A stretch of DNA of 64,000 nt, from the NCBI RefSeq assembly GCF_014023125.1, contig NZ_CP048914.1:1640698-1704697 (forward strand). Reading direction: 5' to 3'. Position 1 is the first letter of the stretch; each line of letters opens with the position of its first letter. Source of the stretch: Candidatus Xianfuyuplasma coldseepsis (GTDB taxonomy: Bacteria > Bacillota_I > Bacilli_A > Izemoplasmatales > Izemoplasmataceae). The notes under the pieces are model-generated. The model was not told where the DNA came from, did not search any database, and saw only the letters and a list, made by a program, of their open reading frames with translations. The position numbers and the translations under genes were made by a program. This document shows, one piece after another, positions 9,101-17,465 of this stretch.

Positions 9101-11521
9101 GATGTGACTGTTACAGATTTTGATAGTGTCACAACATCACGTGATGCGGTACTTTACAATGAAGCCGGTGTTGAAGTTGATCGCATTGGATTGAATATTG
9201 GATTTAATAGTAATGTAGAGTTTACTGGATTGTTTACAAATGAAACCTACATATTGCAGGTTGAAGTTGATTATGACCTGAATGATGGTGAACCAATATC
9301 TGAAGATGTTGGAATACTGACCGAAACAATTGTTGATAGAACATTCCAAACCAGTAGTTTGAATGTGCCTACAAGCACAATTGTAACAGAGACAGCAGCT
9401 AGTACGACAATCACGCTTGAACTTGAAAGTGTGGATACACATAGCACATTGGATGGTTCTATTGAAGCAGTGCTTTATCAAAACAATATTGAAGTAACAA
9501 GACAAAATGTTGCATTAGGAACCACAATAATTACATTTACCGGATTGGATTCTGATACCGAATATTATATCGAAATCATCGGTGATTATGATCTTGGTGA
9601 AGTTAGTGGAGCTATAACAGATGAAATACTAGACTTTAGTTATGTAGTCACATTAGAAAAAGTAGTGCCACAAATTACCTTGAATAGCACAACTGTATCT
9701 GAAGATGAAGTAGTTATCGAATATACTATCGATGATGTAGATGGTGTGATGACACCTGGTACGGTGAAAGCATTATTAGTAGTGAATGATAGTGTAGTGG
9801 CAACACAGGCTGTATCAATCAACACCATTAGCTTTGACTTGTCTGGCTTCTTAGCGAACTTCCCATTTGAAATTCGTTTTACAGCAGATTACGATTTGGA
9901 TGATGGTGCCGGATTACAAGATGATGGACTCATCGCAACCTTTAGCTTATCAACACTTGCATATGAGGTGCCTAGCGCAGCGATAAGTGGAACCACTGTC
10001 TTACCAACAACACTTGATATGACCGTAGAAATTACCGATGATGATAATACAACCATTGGTAATATTGAAGCAATCCTCTACGATAGTAGTGGTGCAGTGC
10101 TTGATACTGTAGTATTGAATGTTGGAACAAATAATATTTCATTTGACTATATCATCATCGAACAAACTTCTTATCGTGTTGAAATTCAGGCAGATTACAA
10201 TCAATTAGATGGTGTCGGTGACTTGACTGATCAAGTACTTGCAGAACAAGTTGTATACATCCAAGATAAACCAGAAGTTGCACCAACAGCAACCATTGAT
10301 GCTATTACTCCTGCAAATACAACACTTGATGTGGATATTACTGTAATCGATAATGACAATGTCAATACGAATTTATCTGCTGTACTATATCTAAACAGCG
10401 TAGAAGTAGATAGCATTGCTCTAGTAATTGGTGTGAATAACATCCAGTTTTCAACCTTGCTAGCTGGAACTGAATATGAAATCAAAGTATTTGCAGATTA
10501 CGAGTTGGATGATGGTAATGGACCTGTAGCGGATGTGGAATTAGTCTCACAAACACAATCGACAGATGTTCTGGTCACTATTGATAATATTACCAACGAT
10601 CTTGTCAGTAACAAGGGTCATCACTTAGTTGATATTACGATTGATGATGCATCAAGCATCCTGACAACGTCTATCATGACAGCTACTCTTTACGAAGGTC
10701 TCACTACAAAAGCGACATATATCATTACCAGTGATACAACTACTACCATTGAAATGACGAATCTATTGACAAATTATGATTATCGTTTGGTTATCAGCGC
10801 ATCATATGATGTGGGTGCTGGAACAGAAACAGAAGCTGTTTATGAATATGAATTTACAACAGATGTTCCGGCTACACCTTCAGCCGTTATTAATAGCCTA
10901 ACTGAGGGGGATACAACAATTGACTTTGACATCGATGTTACAGATGATGATACTGTCATCACTGGCAACTTGCAAGCAGTTCTGTATAAAGATGGTATTG
11001 CTACTGGTGATACGATTGCATTAATTGTAGGAAATAATACTGATCAATTTAGCGGTCTCCTAAGTGGAGTAGAGTATGAAGTGCGTGTCGAAACCGATTA
11101 TAACTTACTGGATGGAAATGGTGTTCAAGCAGCAGAAATGCTTGCAACGGATACATCTACAACAACAGCACAAGTTGCTCCAACTGTCTCAATCGAGAAC
11201 TTTGTTAATTGGGAAAATGTTGCAGACAACTTAGAAGTTGATATCACTATCGGTTCAGATACAGACACGGTGGCAACGGATACATCTTGGACAGCGTATC
11301 TGTATGTTAATGGTGTATACGTCGACGAAGTTGACATGTATGTATCAAATGCAAACAGTAATCCTGAAGGAGGTACCCGTACAATTACATTTAGTAATTA
11401 TACAATTATCGGCGGTGAATCTTACACAATCATAGTCACTGCATCTATTGATCTGAATGACGGAGATGGAGCGTCAGAAACTGCTTTAGATAGTGCCTCA
11501 GGTATTGATGCTGGTAACTAA
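3125..11521 (+). CDS. Giant surface lipoprotein with ~26 tandem repeats (2,798 aa)
   Basis: ATG at 3125 is chosen because GGAGGA lies six bases upstream; an upstream in-frame TTG at 3080 has no such site. The N-terminus is a lipoprotein signal: MRKF, a hydrophobic run, then LILTAC with the lipidated Cys at residue 20. After a first domain of about 120 residues the protein is a string of beta-rich repeats of about 100 residues. Each has a core resembling fibronectin-III-like modules: a 'V D' strand, 'LxAxLYxDG', 'FxGLxxxxxYxIxVxADYDLxDGxG'. The DYDLNDGNG-type loop recurs about 26 times. It spaces acidic residues as DxDxxDGxG, reminiscent of calcium-binding loops. There is no LPXTG anchor or C-terminal TM. 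It is probably anchored to the outer face of the membrane as a long rod, for adhesion or as a surface coat. Substrate unknown. Confidence 0.85.
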   Translation: MRKFLIIITALVMSLILTACNDDGEVIAPTFVSVRVDNIEPVTGGEFYTYYRGKGDTVTVEVALTNPSNLKIKSVVINGYTHFSTKFDPTSTNTLITFDLDVGTTLEETIYSVDRINYLDGENNQYVTITNNNEFRVYVYKDLPSISRENFSTTIESISVDFNIEDEDSVILPDTLIAYLYSGETLIDSESIESGLITVTFTGLLAHRDYEIKIIGSYDLDDGNDVQSNIPLYSETYSTLRKGLPSASIENVETSSNSVTFDVNFNDEDNVVTPGGLVVGIYNDDILVDSINLTGTTTELTFEDLLNDKSYDIEVRADYDLNDGIGVQEDNTLAIHTFSTLPRQVPTPAILNMDLQENSIEFDVFINDPFDVIDETTLYAEIYIEGEYVDTAVIEQYHVDFQVSNLFSNKDFTIKILGDYDLNNGLGIQEDQVLLSNTYNTLENAIPSINIVGILVEQGYVTIDLQVLDANETLMGSIEAFLYEGDTVVQTVEFDKTATQIIFDYPTTSETNYYIEFVADYNLRDETGAKFDQVLRRIVSYTAEDKAPIAEIHNVVATTSTIDFDVVIIDADGTSIPGETYAYLYLGSTEITSVLVSEGHNSIEVDGLLSNNQYTIEVIGDYNLDDGSGVLEDMMLIALDVMTLSKDLPTYDLLDSEQDQNSITIDVDIIDDFGVVEPGSIIAELLYEGTSIATQPLVIGENFNIEFVGLLSDNNYTIRLYADYDLNDGNGVISNYMIDEITIKTDRNDEPSASIISQQANQETITLGIEVYDVHSVITGNLRAILLEVDSGTGDLIPTGDEITLNVGINNNVTFDTVYAETRYYINIVADYDLNDGEAAVTDALLEQISLTTTGYNRVFGSISNVIVTSNSITFDTFVNDDSSIITGNLQAVLYKDDVATGDVVPVVLGAQEGVAFLGVDSATDYTIKLEADYDLNLETSPELAVVLDEVDVRTDDLAAPTVGFGNLITDYTSFIVDIEVRDNDGTITDNLIAELYEDGLKIAEQPLTVGQNLAVAFDTLYSDYDYTVRVFADYNRNDELGEQLHQEIGTFELHTDTKPLPEYVLSNLSLTKTEITFNITFDDVEDVMIDGTLYVGLYVGDSLIDEIQYDSDTVSFDIANFIADFDFEIRFTGDYNLGDNQGDVLDGTIASLTFTTLTNAVPEASITGAVATQTTVEATVNVTDVDNTIVAGLEARLIDNTGAEVAPAIPLVVGSNAISFDFTTMYQELYRVVIVADYNLRDATATQDDAILAETVVSIYNKLIPEAIISDINLDQTSITFDAMVYDNDATIIAASTFVQLYLDGTYIDQLPLDINLLNDDLSFPGLRSNRDYELRVITDYDSSDGVGTYANQTLVSTVVTTNAQAAPTTSVLEDSITEDSIIVDVVITDTDAVSSERRVVLYDQFGTVVETILVSIGTNDNVTFNTGLYANESYTVKVFIDYDLNTGLSTVINEELASSTFTTDALEAPSASFNIDGFDADSIDFTVIVEDDYSVTNNLKAVLYLNGSEVDSIPLNVGEQSETFSGLASSSEYLIQIETDYDLQERSGEVFGEVIVFTYQTTRAVLIPVVNIGSIATDFDAFDVGITVVDDDGAITGNLKAVLYKDGIATVQEEVLVVGENTVTFDTLLANNEYEVKVFADYDLEDGAGEQTDVEFDSQLVTTAAKETPSIQTSNVSITYDQVSFDVRVLDNNGVYTNNTLIASLYDGVTLIASQELLTDQVLFDLSGFIADYPFEIRITGDYNLDDGNGLIDDGVLASIELRTLAYDAPSISIGDITPHQNSVDTTIVVTDNDDTSVVATIIATLYDETETPMDSVVLSVGSNDVSFSHTVTQDQFYSIVVTADYDLLDGTGVQDDAILGEAVLISYNLLAPEAVIENIVVDETSITFDATIYDNNSVTTGNLYAQLYLDGVYEAQTIINVGANPGENFTGLLSGTEYEIRIVTDYNNGDGNGVYSSVMAISETATTDSYAVPTASFDLDTLNNDTIIVDVTVTDFDSVTTSRDAVLYNEAGVEVDRIGLNIGFNSNVEFTGLFTNETYILQVEVDYDLNDGEPISEDVGILTETIVDRTFQTSSLNVPTSTIVTETAASTTITLELESVDTHSTLDGSIEAVLYQNNIEVTRQNVALGTTIITFTGLDSDTEYYIEIIGDYDLGEVSGAITDEILDFSYVVTLEKVVPQITLNSTTVSEDEVVIEYTIDDVDGVMTPGTVKALLVVNDSVVATQAVSINTISFDLSGFLANFPFEIRFTADYDLDDGAGLQDDGLIATFSLSTLAYEVPSAAISGTTVLPTTLDMTVEITDDDNTTIGNIEAILYDSSGAVLDTVVLNVGTNNISFDYIIIEQTSYRVEIQADYNQLDGVGDLTDQVLAEQVVYIQDKPEVAPTATIDAITPANTTLDVDITVIDNDNVNTNLSAVLYLNSVEVDSIALVIGVNNIQFSTLLAGTEYEIKVFADYELDDGNGPVADVELVSQTQSTDVLVTIDNITNDLVSNKGHHLVDITIDDASSILTTSIMTATLYEGLTTKATYIITSDTTTTIEMTNLLTNYDYRLVISASYDVGAGTETEAVYEYEFTTDVPATPSAVINSLTEGDTTIDFDIDVTDDDTVITGNLQAVLYKDGIATGDTIALIVGNNTDQFSGLLSGVEYEVRVETDYNLLDGNGVQAAEMLATDTSTTTAQVAPTVSIENFVNWENVADNLEVDITIGSDTDTVATDTSWTAYLYVNGVYVDEVDMYVSNANSNPEGGTRTITFSNYTIIGGESYTIIVTASIDLNDGDGASETALDSASGIDAGN
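3540..11510 (+). repeat. Coding tandem repeat, ~300-bp period, about 26 units
   Basis: Counted from the conserved loop that ends each unit (DYDL/DYNL variants), from GSYDLDDG near 3775 to ASIDLNDGDG near 11440. Units are diverged at both DNA and protein level rather than near-identical. Some supra-units recur: a longer pattern with 'RDATATQDDAI', 'LLDGTGVQDDAI' and 'DGAGLQDDGLI' is spaced several units apart, which suggests past duplication of multi-unit blocks. Confidence 0.8.
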
Positions 11522-11526
11522 AAAAT

Positions 11527-11550
11527 AAAAGCACTCTAGCGAGTGCTTTT
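11527..11550. terminator. Bidirectional terminator, giant lipoprotein / ispH
   Basis: Ten-base arms AAAAGCACTC and GAGTGCTTTT around a TAGC loop. It lies between convergent genes, and the ispH stop is inside it. Confidence 0.9.
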
Positions 11551-12477
11551 TCTTTCGAGTAATGTCTCTGTGCGTAAGCTACTGATGTTCTGATGTGTTG
11601 AGGTATCAGAAGGATCAAATTGTTGTAAAAAGGCGATGACTTCATTGGTTACTTGTGTTGGTGTTGATGCACCACTCGTAACGCCTACAACCTTGTATTG
11701 AGCGAGTTCTTTAATATTGATGTCTTCCACCGATTGAATGAGTGTCGAGGGGATATCCGCCTCCTCGATGGATACTTGTTGTAAATGGCGGGAGTTGTTG
11801 GACATCGAATCACCAACCACATAAATGTGATCGATATCCTGTGAAGCATTACGAACGGCTTCTTGACGAATGCGAGTTGCATTGCAAATCTCATCGACAA
11901 AGTAGATATCGGGATAGAGTGCTTGTGCCTCCTCAGCAAGTTGATAGATGTCGTATAAACTCATTGTGGTTTGATTGGTGAGAGCGACTTTGCTTTTTGT
12001 GATACGTAGCGATTTGATTTCTTCTATTGTTTCCACCACGTGAACATACGGACTAATTCCTTTGGCTCCATCACTTTCTGGATGATTGTGTTTGCCGATA
12101 TATATGATTTCGTAATCATCGTCAATCAACTCTTGAACGACGGTGTGCGATTTTACGACATCACGACATGTTGTATCGATGATTTCCAATCCTTTTTCTT
12201 CCGCTTTTTTGTATACTTGGGGACTGACACCGTGCGCAGTAAAGACGACAATGCCTTCATCGATTTCATCCAATAGTTCCAATCGCGTTTTGGATGGATC
12301 ATGCAAAGTTTTAATGCCTTTGGCTTTGAAATAATCGACTACTTGTTTGTTGTGAACCACCCAACCGAGAATCGTTATTGGTTTTTTTGTTGACAATTCA
12401 GTCAATTTTGTTATAGTATTTATTGCATTCACAACACCATGACAATAGCCACGTGGTGTGATTTTTATTGTTTGCAT
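11536..12477 (-). CDS. ispH: 4-hydroxy-3-methylbut-2-enyl diphosphate reductase
   Basis: Last step of the MEP isoprenoid pathway: reduces HMBPP to IPP and DMAPP using a [4Fe-4S] cluster. The three cluster cysteines are visible at about residues 12 (GYCHGV), 104 (DTTCRDV) and 198 (EICNATRIRQ). The substrate-binding His residues in VVHN and TAHGV are also present. The start at 12477 is chosen for the AGGTGA site four bases upstream; the longer frame from 12495 adds six residues without an RBS. It is divergent from cshB. In Bacillus the same three genes (ispH, cshB, nfo) are close neighbours, so this is conserved order. The C-terminal tail (LRTETLLERKSTR) runs into the terminator hairpin and looks like a lineage-specific extension. 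Confidence 0.95.
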   Translation of the reverse strand: MQTIKITPRGYCHGVVNAINTITKLTELSTKKPITILGWVVHNKQVVDYFKAKGIKTLHDPSKTRLELLDEIDEGIVVFTAHGVSPQVYKKAEEKGLEIIDTTCRDVVKSHTVVQELIDDDYEIIYIGKHNHPESDGAKGISPYVHVVETIEEIKSLRITKSKVALTNQTTMSLYDIYQLAEEAQALYPDIYFVDEICNATRIRQEAVRNASQDIDHIYVVGDSMSNNSRHLQQVSIEEADIPSTLIQSVEDINIKELAQYKVVGVTSGASTPTQVTNEVIAFLQQFDPSDTSTHQNISSLRTETLLERKSTR

Positions 12478-12565
12478 AGAATCACCTAAATCCATTATAC
12501 AAGATAGTCATAATATTTGGAAATGATATAATTATGTAGTATAATTTGTACGGGAGGAATACACA

Positions 12566-13858
12566 ATGAACATACAAAAACCATACATTAAGAAAGCGGT
12601 AGAAGAACTGGGATTTAAAGCGTTTACTGAGGTCCAAAACAAAGTGATACCTGTTGCGATAAAAGGAGAGGATATCATTGGTTGTAGTCAGACTGGTAGT
12701 GGTAAAACGCATGCTTTTTTGATACCGATTTTTGAAAATCTTGATGTGTCCTCTGATGACGTAGAAGTCGTAATTACATCTCCCACAAGAGAACTCGCTA
12801 ATCAAATCTATACGTTTGCCAAACAAATCGCCAATCACAGTGAGACGTTAATTGATATCCGTCGATATACCGGTGGGAGTAACCGTCAAAAAGAGTTAGA
12901 ACGACTCGAAAAATCACAACCACAGATTGTTATTGGAACACCGGGAAAACTACGCGATTTAGCGATTAAAGAGAACAAGTTGAAGATTTATTCCGCTAAG
13001 ACATTTGTTGTTGACGAAGCCGATATGGCGATGGATAGTGGATTCTTAGAAGACATTGATCAAATTGCTAGTGTAATGAAAGAGGATTTGCAAATGATGG
13101 TGTTCAGTGCAACAATACCAGAAAAACTAAAACCCTTTTTACGCAAATATATGACGAATCCATTTGAAGTATACGTCAAACCCCAAGAACTATCTAGTCT
13201 GAATATTGAACATGTGTTTGTTCCGTTAAAATCGAAACAACGGAAAACCATGATCGATAAATTGTTACAAGTTCTAAATCCTTATGTTGCAATTATTTTC
13301 TGTAACACCAAAGAGACCGTCGAAGAACTCGGTAGTCACATCATTAGTCAAGGATATAACGCTGCAAAACTACATGGGGGCATTCCCGCAAGAGAACGAA
13401 ACCGGATTATGAAAATGGCTAATAATGGTGATTTTCAATACATCATTGCCAGTGATATTGCTTCCCGTGGAATTGATATTGATGGTGTCAGTCACGTAAT
13501 CAATTACGAGCTTCCACGAGATATGGAATTCTATGTTCATCGTACGGGACGTACCGGGCGAGCCAGTTATGATGGGTTAGCCATTAGTTTTTATGGACCA
13601 AATGATGACGCGTATGTCGATTTCCTTGAACAAAAAGGAATTGACATCGCCTATAAAGATATCAAAGACGGTGAACTTGTCCACCGACGGGAACGAAAAG
13701 AACGAGATAAACGCGAACGAGTTACTGCTGGGTTTGATAAACACACACTCAATGTGAAAAAGAACAATAAAAAAGTCAAACCAGGATACAAAAAGAAATA
13801 TCATAAAAAAGTACAAGAAGCGAAGAAACGCGTGCTTCGAAAAAAACGGAGGTCGTAA
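12566..13858 (+). CDS. cshB: DEAD-box RNA helicase, CshB type
   Basis: ATP-dependent RNA helicase of 430 aa with the usual order of motifs: Q motif ([13 protein letters not shown]), Walker [27 protein letters not shown] (DEAD), FSATIP and the C-lobe HRTGRTGR. A very basic Lys/Arg tail (about residues 375-430) replaces a defined RNA-binding domain. It has a consensus TATAAT just upstream, a GGGAGGA ribosome binding site, and its stop overlaps the nfo start (TAATG). The CshB assignment rests on size and the conserved ispH-cshB-nfo arrangement. Role by family: cold-associated RNA remodelling or ribosome assembly. Confidence 0.9.
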   Translation: MNIQKPYIKKAVEELGFKAFTEVQNKVIPVAIKGEDIIGCSQTGSGKTHAFLIPIFENLDVSSDDVEVVITSPTRELANQIYTFAKQIANHSETLIDIRRYTGGSNRQKELERLEKSQPQIVIGTPGKLRDLAIKENKLKIYSAKTFVVDEADMAMDSGFLEDIDQIASVMKEDLQMMVFSATIPEKLKPFLRKYMTNPFEVYVKPQELSSLNIEHVFVPLKSKQRKTMIDKLLQVLNPYVAIIFCNTKETVEELGSHIISQGYNAAKLHGGIPARERNRIMKMANNGDFQYIIASDIASRGIDIDGVSHVINYELPRDMEFYVHRTGRTGRASYDGLAISFYGPNDDAYVDFLEQKGIDIAYKDIKDGELVHRRERKERDKRERVTAGFDKHTLNVKKNNKKVKPGYKKKYHKKVQEAKKRVLRKKRRS

Positions 13859-14769
13859 TGTTAAAAATCGGTAGTCATGTATCGATGAATGGGAACGACA
13901 TGTTAGTTGGTGCTGTACAGGAAGCTTTGTCATATAACGCAAACAGCTTCATGATTTATACAGGAGCACCACAAAACACACGTCGTAAACCGATGTCATC
14001 GATGAAAATAGAAGAAGCAAAAGCATTAATGAATCAAGCAGGTATCCCATTTGAAAACATCATTGTTCATGCACCTTACATCATGAACCTTGCCAATGGG
14101 GATCCAACCAAACGGCAATTTGCTGTGGATTTTTTAACAAGTGAAATTGAGCGAACTGCTGCTATAGGAGCGAAGCAAATTGTCCTTCATCCTGGGGCAC
14201 ATGTGAAACAAGGTGTTGAGATTGGAATCCAATATATTATTGAGGGATTAAACAAAGTTATTGAAAACACCAAGGACTTGGATGTTAAAATTGCACTCGA
14301 AACGATGGCGGGAAAAGGGACGGAAGTCGGTCGTCGATTTGAGGAGCTACAAGCGATTATCGATGGGGTTGAACACGATGAACGTCTTAGTGTATGTTTT
14401 GATACATGTCATACGCATGATGCTGGATATGATACAAAGAATGATTTTGATGCAGTGATTGATGAGTTTGATCGTGTTATTGGTAAGGATCGGATTAGCG
14501 TATTCCATATTAACGATTCCAAAAATCCAAAAGGTGCAGGAAAAGACCGTCATGAAAACATTGGGTTTGGTTATCTTGGATTTGATGCATTGAACTACAT
14601 CGTCAATCATCCAGATTTCACTTCAATTCCGAAAATCCTTGAAACACCATATGTTACACCAAGTGACGACAGTAAAGACAAGATTCATCCCCCATATAAA
14701 TTTGAAATAGAAATGTTCCGCAATCAACTTTTCAATGATTCTATATTAGATGACATTCGAAGCAATTAA
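13858..14769 (+). CDS. nfo: Endonuclease IV (AP endonuclease)
   Basis: Zn-dependent apurinic/apyrimidinic endonuclease of base-excision repair, 303 aa. TIM-barrel zinc ligands are visible in order: [63 protein letters not shown] and LETPY. It starts in the overlap with cshB, so the two are co-translated. A strong terminator follows. Length equals that of the Bacillus enzyme. Confidence 0.96.
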   Translation: MLKIGSHVSMNGNDMLVGAVQEALSYNANSFMIYTGAPQNTRRKPMSSMKIEEAKALMNQAGIPFENIIVHAPYIMNLANGDPTKRQFAVDFLTSEIERTAAIGAKQIVLHPGAHVKQGVEIGIQYIIEGLNKVIENTKDLDVKIALETMAGKGTEVGRRFEELQAIIDGVEHDERLSVCFDTCHTHDAGYDTKNDFDAVIDEFDRVIGKDRISVFHINDSKNPKGAGKDRHENIGFGYLGFDALNYIVNHPDFTSIPKILETPYVTPSDDSKDKIHPPYKFEIEMFRNQLFNDSILDDIRSN

Positions 14770-14791
14770 TCTTGTATTAATTGCTTTTTTT
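14761..14791 (+). terminator. cshB-nfo operon terminator
   Basis: Arms AGCAATTAAT and ATTAATTGCT with a CTTGT loop, followed by a T-run. The stop codon lies in the 5' arm. Confidence 0.9.
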
Positions 14792-14946
14792 ATTGTATAA
14801 TTAAGTATATTCAACTTTTACTAGAATTAAAAAATGTCTTTATAAAGGGAATTAAATGTGAAATTCAACCACAGGTTTAGTAAATACAACATATGCGTTA
14901 TTGTGGTTATGATGGCATTGTTATAGACTAATGGTGAGGTGATAAC

Positions 14947-15516
14947 ATGAAAGGAAACATTTCAGAAATTTTAATTCAATTACGGAAAGAACATCAGTTT
15001 ACGCAAGCAGAGTTAGCCGATAAACTTGGTGTATCATTCCAAGCTGTGAGCAAGTGGGAACGTGGAGAAAATCTTCCCGATGCATTTACCCTTGTCGCAA
15101 TTGCTGATATCTATGAAGTAACAGTAGATGAAATTTTACGGGGGAAACTTAAAGACAAAGAATTATCGAAAAAAATTCAAAACCGTAAATTATTGTTATT
15201 CATTATCGCAATTACAATGCTTGTTCTCTCGCCAATCTCAATCTTTATCTATGGTGTTGAGGAGTATCAATCATACGTACCGGTGATCCTTATCATTGCG
15301 GCGATTGCCGTACCACTTGTACTGTATGCTACCGTCTCAACCGAACAATTGTCAGGAGGTACTATGATGACGTATCGACAAAAAAAGATTAATGAAGCAA
15401 TCTATGCAACATGTGCAGCTGGATTCTTAATTCTCGGATTTATTTGGGGATTATGGCATCCAGGATGGATTATCTTTATCTTTGGATATGTAGCAACTGT
15501 AATCTTTAACAATTAA
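14947..15516 (+). CDS. XRE-family regulator fused to a membrane domain
   Basis: 189 aa. N-terminal Cro/C1-type HTH (about residues 6-62: LRKEHQFTQAELADKLGVSF then QAVSKWERGENLPD). A short linker and four hydrophobic helices fill the C-terminal half (about residues 75-185). Membrane-tethered XRE regulators of this kind are common in Firmicutes; targets and signals are unknown. GAGGTGA lies five bases before the ATG. It is followed by a bidirectional terminator shared with the convergent XRE gene. The 175 bases upstream hold promoter-like AT-rich DNA and no further gene. Confidence 0.85.
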   Translation: MKGNISEILIQLRKEHQFTQAELADKLGVSFQAVSKWERGENLPDAFTLVAIADIYEVTVDEILRGKLKDKELSKKIQNRKLLLFIIAITMLVLSPISIFIYGVEEYQSYVPVILIIAAIAVPLVLYATVSTEQLSGGTMMTYRQKKINEAIYATCAAGFLILGFIWGLWHPGWIIFIFGYVATVIFNN

Positions 15517-15540
15517 AAAAGCCCAAATATGGGCTTTTTT
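15515..15540. terminator. Bidirectional terminator between two XRE genes
   Basis: Symmetric AAAAAAGCCC/GGGCTTTTTT hairpin with an AAATAT loop. Confidence 0.9.
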
Positions 15541-15823
15541 ATCGTTTAATCAGTGCTTTGATTTCATCTGCTTTTTTCGTAATTTCTTCCATTGTTTGAA
15601 CACTGTATACTTCTTTGTTTTGAACGGATACACCTAAAAGGTAATCTGCAGATACATCGCAAAATTCGCAAAATAAAACAATCTGCTCAGGTGTGAGTTT
15701 TTGAATGTTGTTTTCAATTCGCGAATAGTTTGTTCGATGAACACCTAAATGTTCAGCAATAACTTTTTGAGGGAATCCTTTTTCATCTCTGATTTTACGT
15801 AACATTTCACCGATATTATTCAT
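15539..15823 (-). CDS. Small XRE-family HTH regulator (94 aa)
   Basis: Cro/C1-type repressor. The helix-turn-helix covers about residues 5-60 (IRDEKGFPQKVIAEHLGVHR, NYSRIENNIQKLTPEQIVLF). A short, partly helical tail (EEITKKADEIKALIKR) may dimerise. It has a GTGGTGA-type ribosome binding site. It is divergent from queG. The intergenic region holds two 16-bp direct repeats that fit autoregulation. Confidence 0.85.
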   Translation of the reverse strand: MNNIGEMLRKIRDEKGFPQKVIAEHLGVHRTNYSRIENNIQKLTPEQIVLFCEFCDVSADYLLGVSVQNKEVYSVQTMEEITKKADEIKALIKR

Positions 15824-15842
15824 ATGTTTTCACCACTTATAT

Positions 15843-15918
15843 TGTAGCAAATTCACACATTCAATGGGTGAAGTGTGATAAATAGCAACATAATAGACTT
15901 TATGTAGCAAAATAACAC
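15843..15918. promoter_or_regulatory. Paired direct repeats, likely XRE operators
   Basis: TGTAGCAAATTCACAC at 15843-15858 and TGTAGCAAAATAACAC at 15903-15918 match at 14 of 16 bases and start exactly 60 bp apart. They lie between the divergent XRE and queG genes, next to a TATATAAT-like -10 for queG. They probably bind the adjacent 94-aa regulator, which could also affect queG. Confidence 0.5.
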
Positions 15919-15986
15919 AGTATTTTGCATTTTGACTTTCCTGAAAAAGACTATATAATGGATATATAATAAAGATGGTGATCCCA

Positions 15987-16940
15987 TTGAAACAACAAAT
16001 CGAAGCAATATTACAAGAATATGTGGAAGTATACAATTTTATATCCGTTTCAGAGTATAAAAACCATCGCAGTGCATTGGACAAAAGCGATGGTTTTAGT
16101 GATTACCATTATTTGGAAGCTTACAAGACGATTATTACGTTGGCGATTCCCTATCCATCCAAATTAGTGAAATGGTCCGGAAAAGGGTATGGGATTTTGT
16201 CACGATATAGTTACAATGTCGATTATCACCTGGTGTTTCAGAGAATATTAGATCAAATAACAACGAAATTATCCGAACTCAATATTCAATCAAAAGCCAG
16301 TGTTGATATCAGTGGTGTGGATGAACGTTTTGCGGGATACTTAAGTACGATGGGATTCCTTGGTAAAAACCAATACTTAATTATTCCTCAATATGGAACC
16401 TATTCGTTTTTAGCAACAATCCTTATCGACCAGGATATAACATCTAATATCCAACCGCTCGACGATTGTGGAACGTGTCGCAAATGCATTGATGCTTGTC
16501 CTAGTGGAGCACTGGACAATGGCTTTGAACAAGACAAATGCATCTCACATTTATCGCAAGAGAAAATTCCGTTTAGTGATGAAGAAATTTCCTATTTTAA
16601 AACGATGATTTACGGGTGTGACATTTGTCAGCGTGTCTGTCCTAAAAATGGTGCACTGGATATTCATAAATATCCTGAGTTTGAACCAAGCGGTATTGAA
16701 AATATAAATCTTAAAGAGTTGCTGTCGATGAGTAACCGTGAGTATATGAAGGTGTATCAGAATAATGCTTCTAGTTGGCGTGGGGCATCGATTATAAAAC
16801 GCAATGCCTTATGTTTGATTGCAAATCAGCGTTTGATATCGTATCTTCCAGATATCCGTAAAAGTATGGTTATATTAGAAGATAATCTATGGTATAATGA
16901 AACAGCAAAACGTGTAATAGCCATCTTGGAAGGATTGTGA
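15987..16940 (+). CDS. queG: Epoxyqueuosine reductase
   Basis: Cobalamin- and Fe-S-dependent enzyme that makes queuosine from epoxyqueuosine in tRNA. Two [4Fe-4S] cysteine sets are visible: CGTCRKCIDACPSGAL and CDICQRVCPKN. The catalytic-domain segment SVDISGVDERFAG precedes them. I prefer the TTG start at 15987 because GGTGA lies five bases before it, giving MKQQIEAILQEY. An ATG at 15975 is in frame but lacks a ribosome binding site and itself contains the Shine-Dalgarno bases. At about 317 aa it is short and lacks the C-terminal HEAT repeats of some homologues. It is followed at once by trmL, another tRNA wobble-base gene. Confidence 0.9.
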   Translation: MKQQIEAILQEYVEVYNFISVSEYKNHRSALDKSDGFSDYHYLEAYKTIITLAIPYPSKLVKWSGKGYGILSRYSYNVDYHLVFQRILDQITTKLSELNIQSKASVDISGVDERFAGYLSTMGFLGKNQYLIIPQYGTYSFLATILIDQDITSNIQPLDDCGTCRKCIDACPSGALDNGFEQDKCISHLSQEKIPFSDEEISYFKTMIYGCDICQRVCPKNGALDIHKYPEFEPSGIENINLKELLSMSNREYMKVYQNNASSWRGASIIKRNALCLIANQRLISYLPDIRKSMVILEDNLWYNETAKRVIAILEGL

Positions 16941-16944
16941 TAAT

Positions 16945-17454
16945 ATGAATCATATTGTATTGTATCACCCCGAAATTCCACAAAATACGGGGAATATTAT
17001 GAGAACGTGTGCAGCGACCAACATGCATTTACATCTCATTGAACCCCTTGGATTTAAATTGGATACCAAGTATGTGAAACGGAGTGCTGCAAATTATTTA
17101 GAACATGTGGATTATACGGTGTATAAAAACTGGGAAGAGTTTATTGAAAAAAACACGGGTACCTTGTTCTTTTTGACACGATATGGTCAAACGTCACCCG
17201 ATGCGATGGATTATACCATTGATGAAGATGTGTTCTTAGTCTTTGGGGCGGAATCGAGTGGGATTCCAAAAGATATATTACAAGGACATTTGGATCGATG
17301 TTTGCGTTTGCCAATGACGGACAAGGTACGCAGCTTAAATCTCAGTAATACCGTCGCAATAGTTGCGTATGAAGTGCTGCGGCAACAAGGATACAAAGGG
17401 TTGTATAGCCATGAACCCGATAGTATGAAAGGCAAAGACTACTTACAAAAATAA
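16945..17454 (+). CDS. trmL: tRNA (cytidine/uridine-34 2'-O)-methyltransferase
   Basis: SPOUT-fold methyltransferase, 169 aa, that methylates the wobble ribose of leucine tRNAs. Signature segments are EIPQNTGNIMRTCAA at the N-terminus, VFGAESSGIP in the middle, and the knot RSLNLSNTVAIVAYE near the C-terminus. It starts four bases after queG, so the two wobble-modification genes form an operon that continues into the DUF402 gene. Confidence 0.94.
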   Translation: MNHIVLYHPEIPQNTGNIMRTCAATNMHLHLIEPLGFKLDTKYVKRSAANYLEHVDYTVYKNWEEFIEKNTGTLFFLTRYGQTSPDAMDYTIDEDVFLVFGAESSGIPKDILQGHLDRCLRLPMTDKVRSLNLSNTVAIVAYEVLRQQGYKGLYSHEPDSMKGKDYLQK

Positions 17455-17465
17455 GAGGTGAGACG

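Noticed and set aside
6547-11337. Several open frames on the minus strand of the giant gene
   Set aside because: They are Ser/Thr/Val-rich mirror frames caused by the repetitive coding sequence, with no ribosome binding sites.
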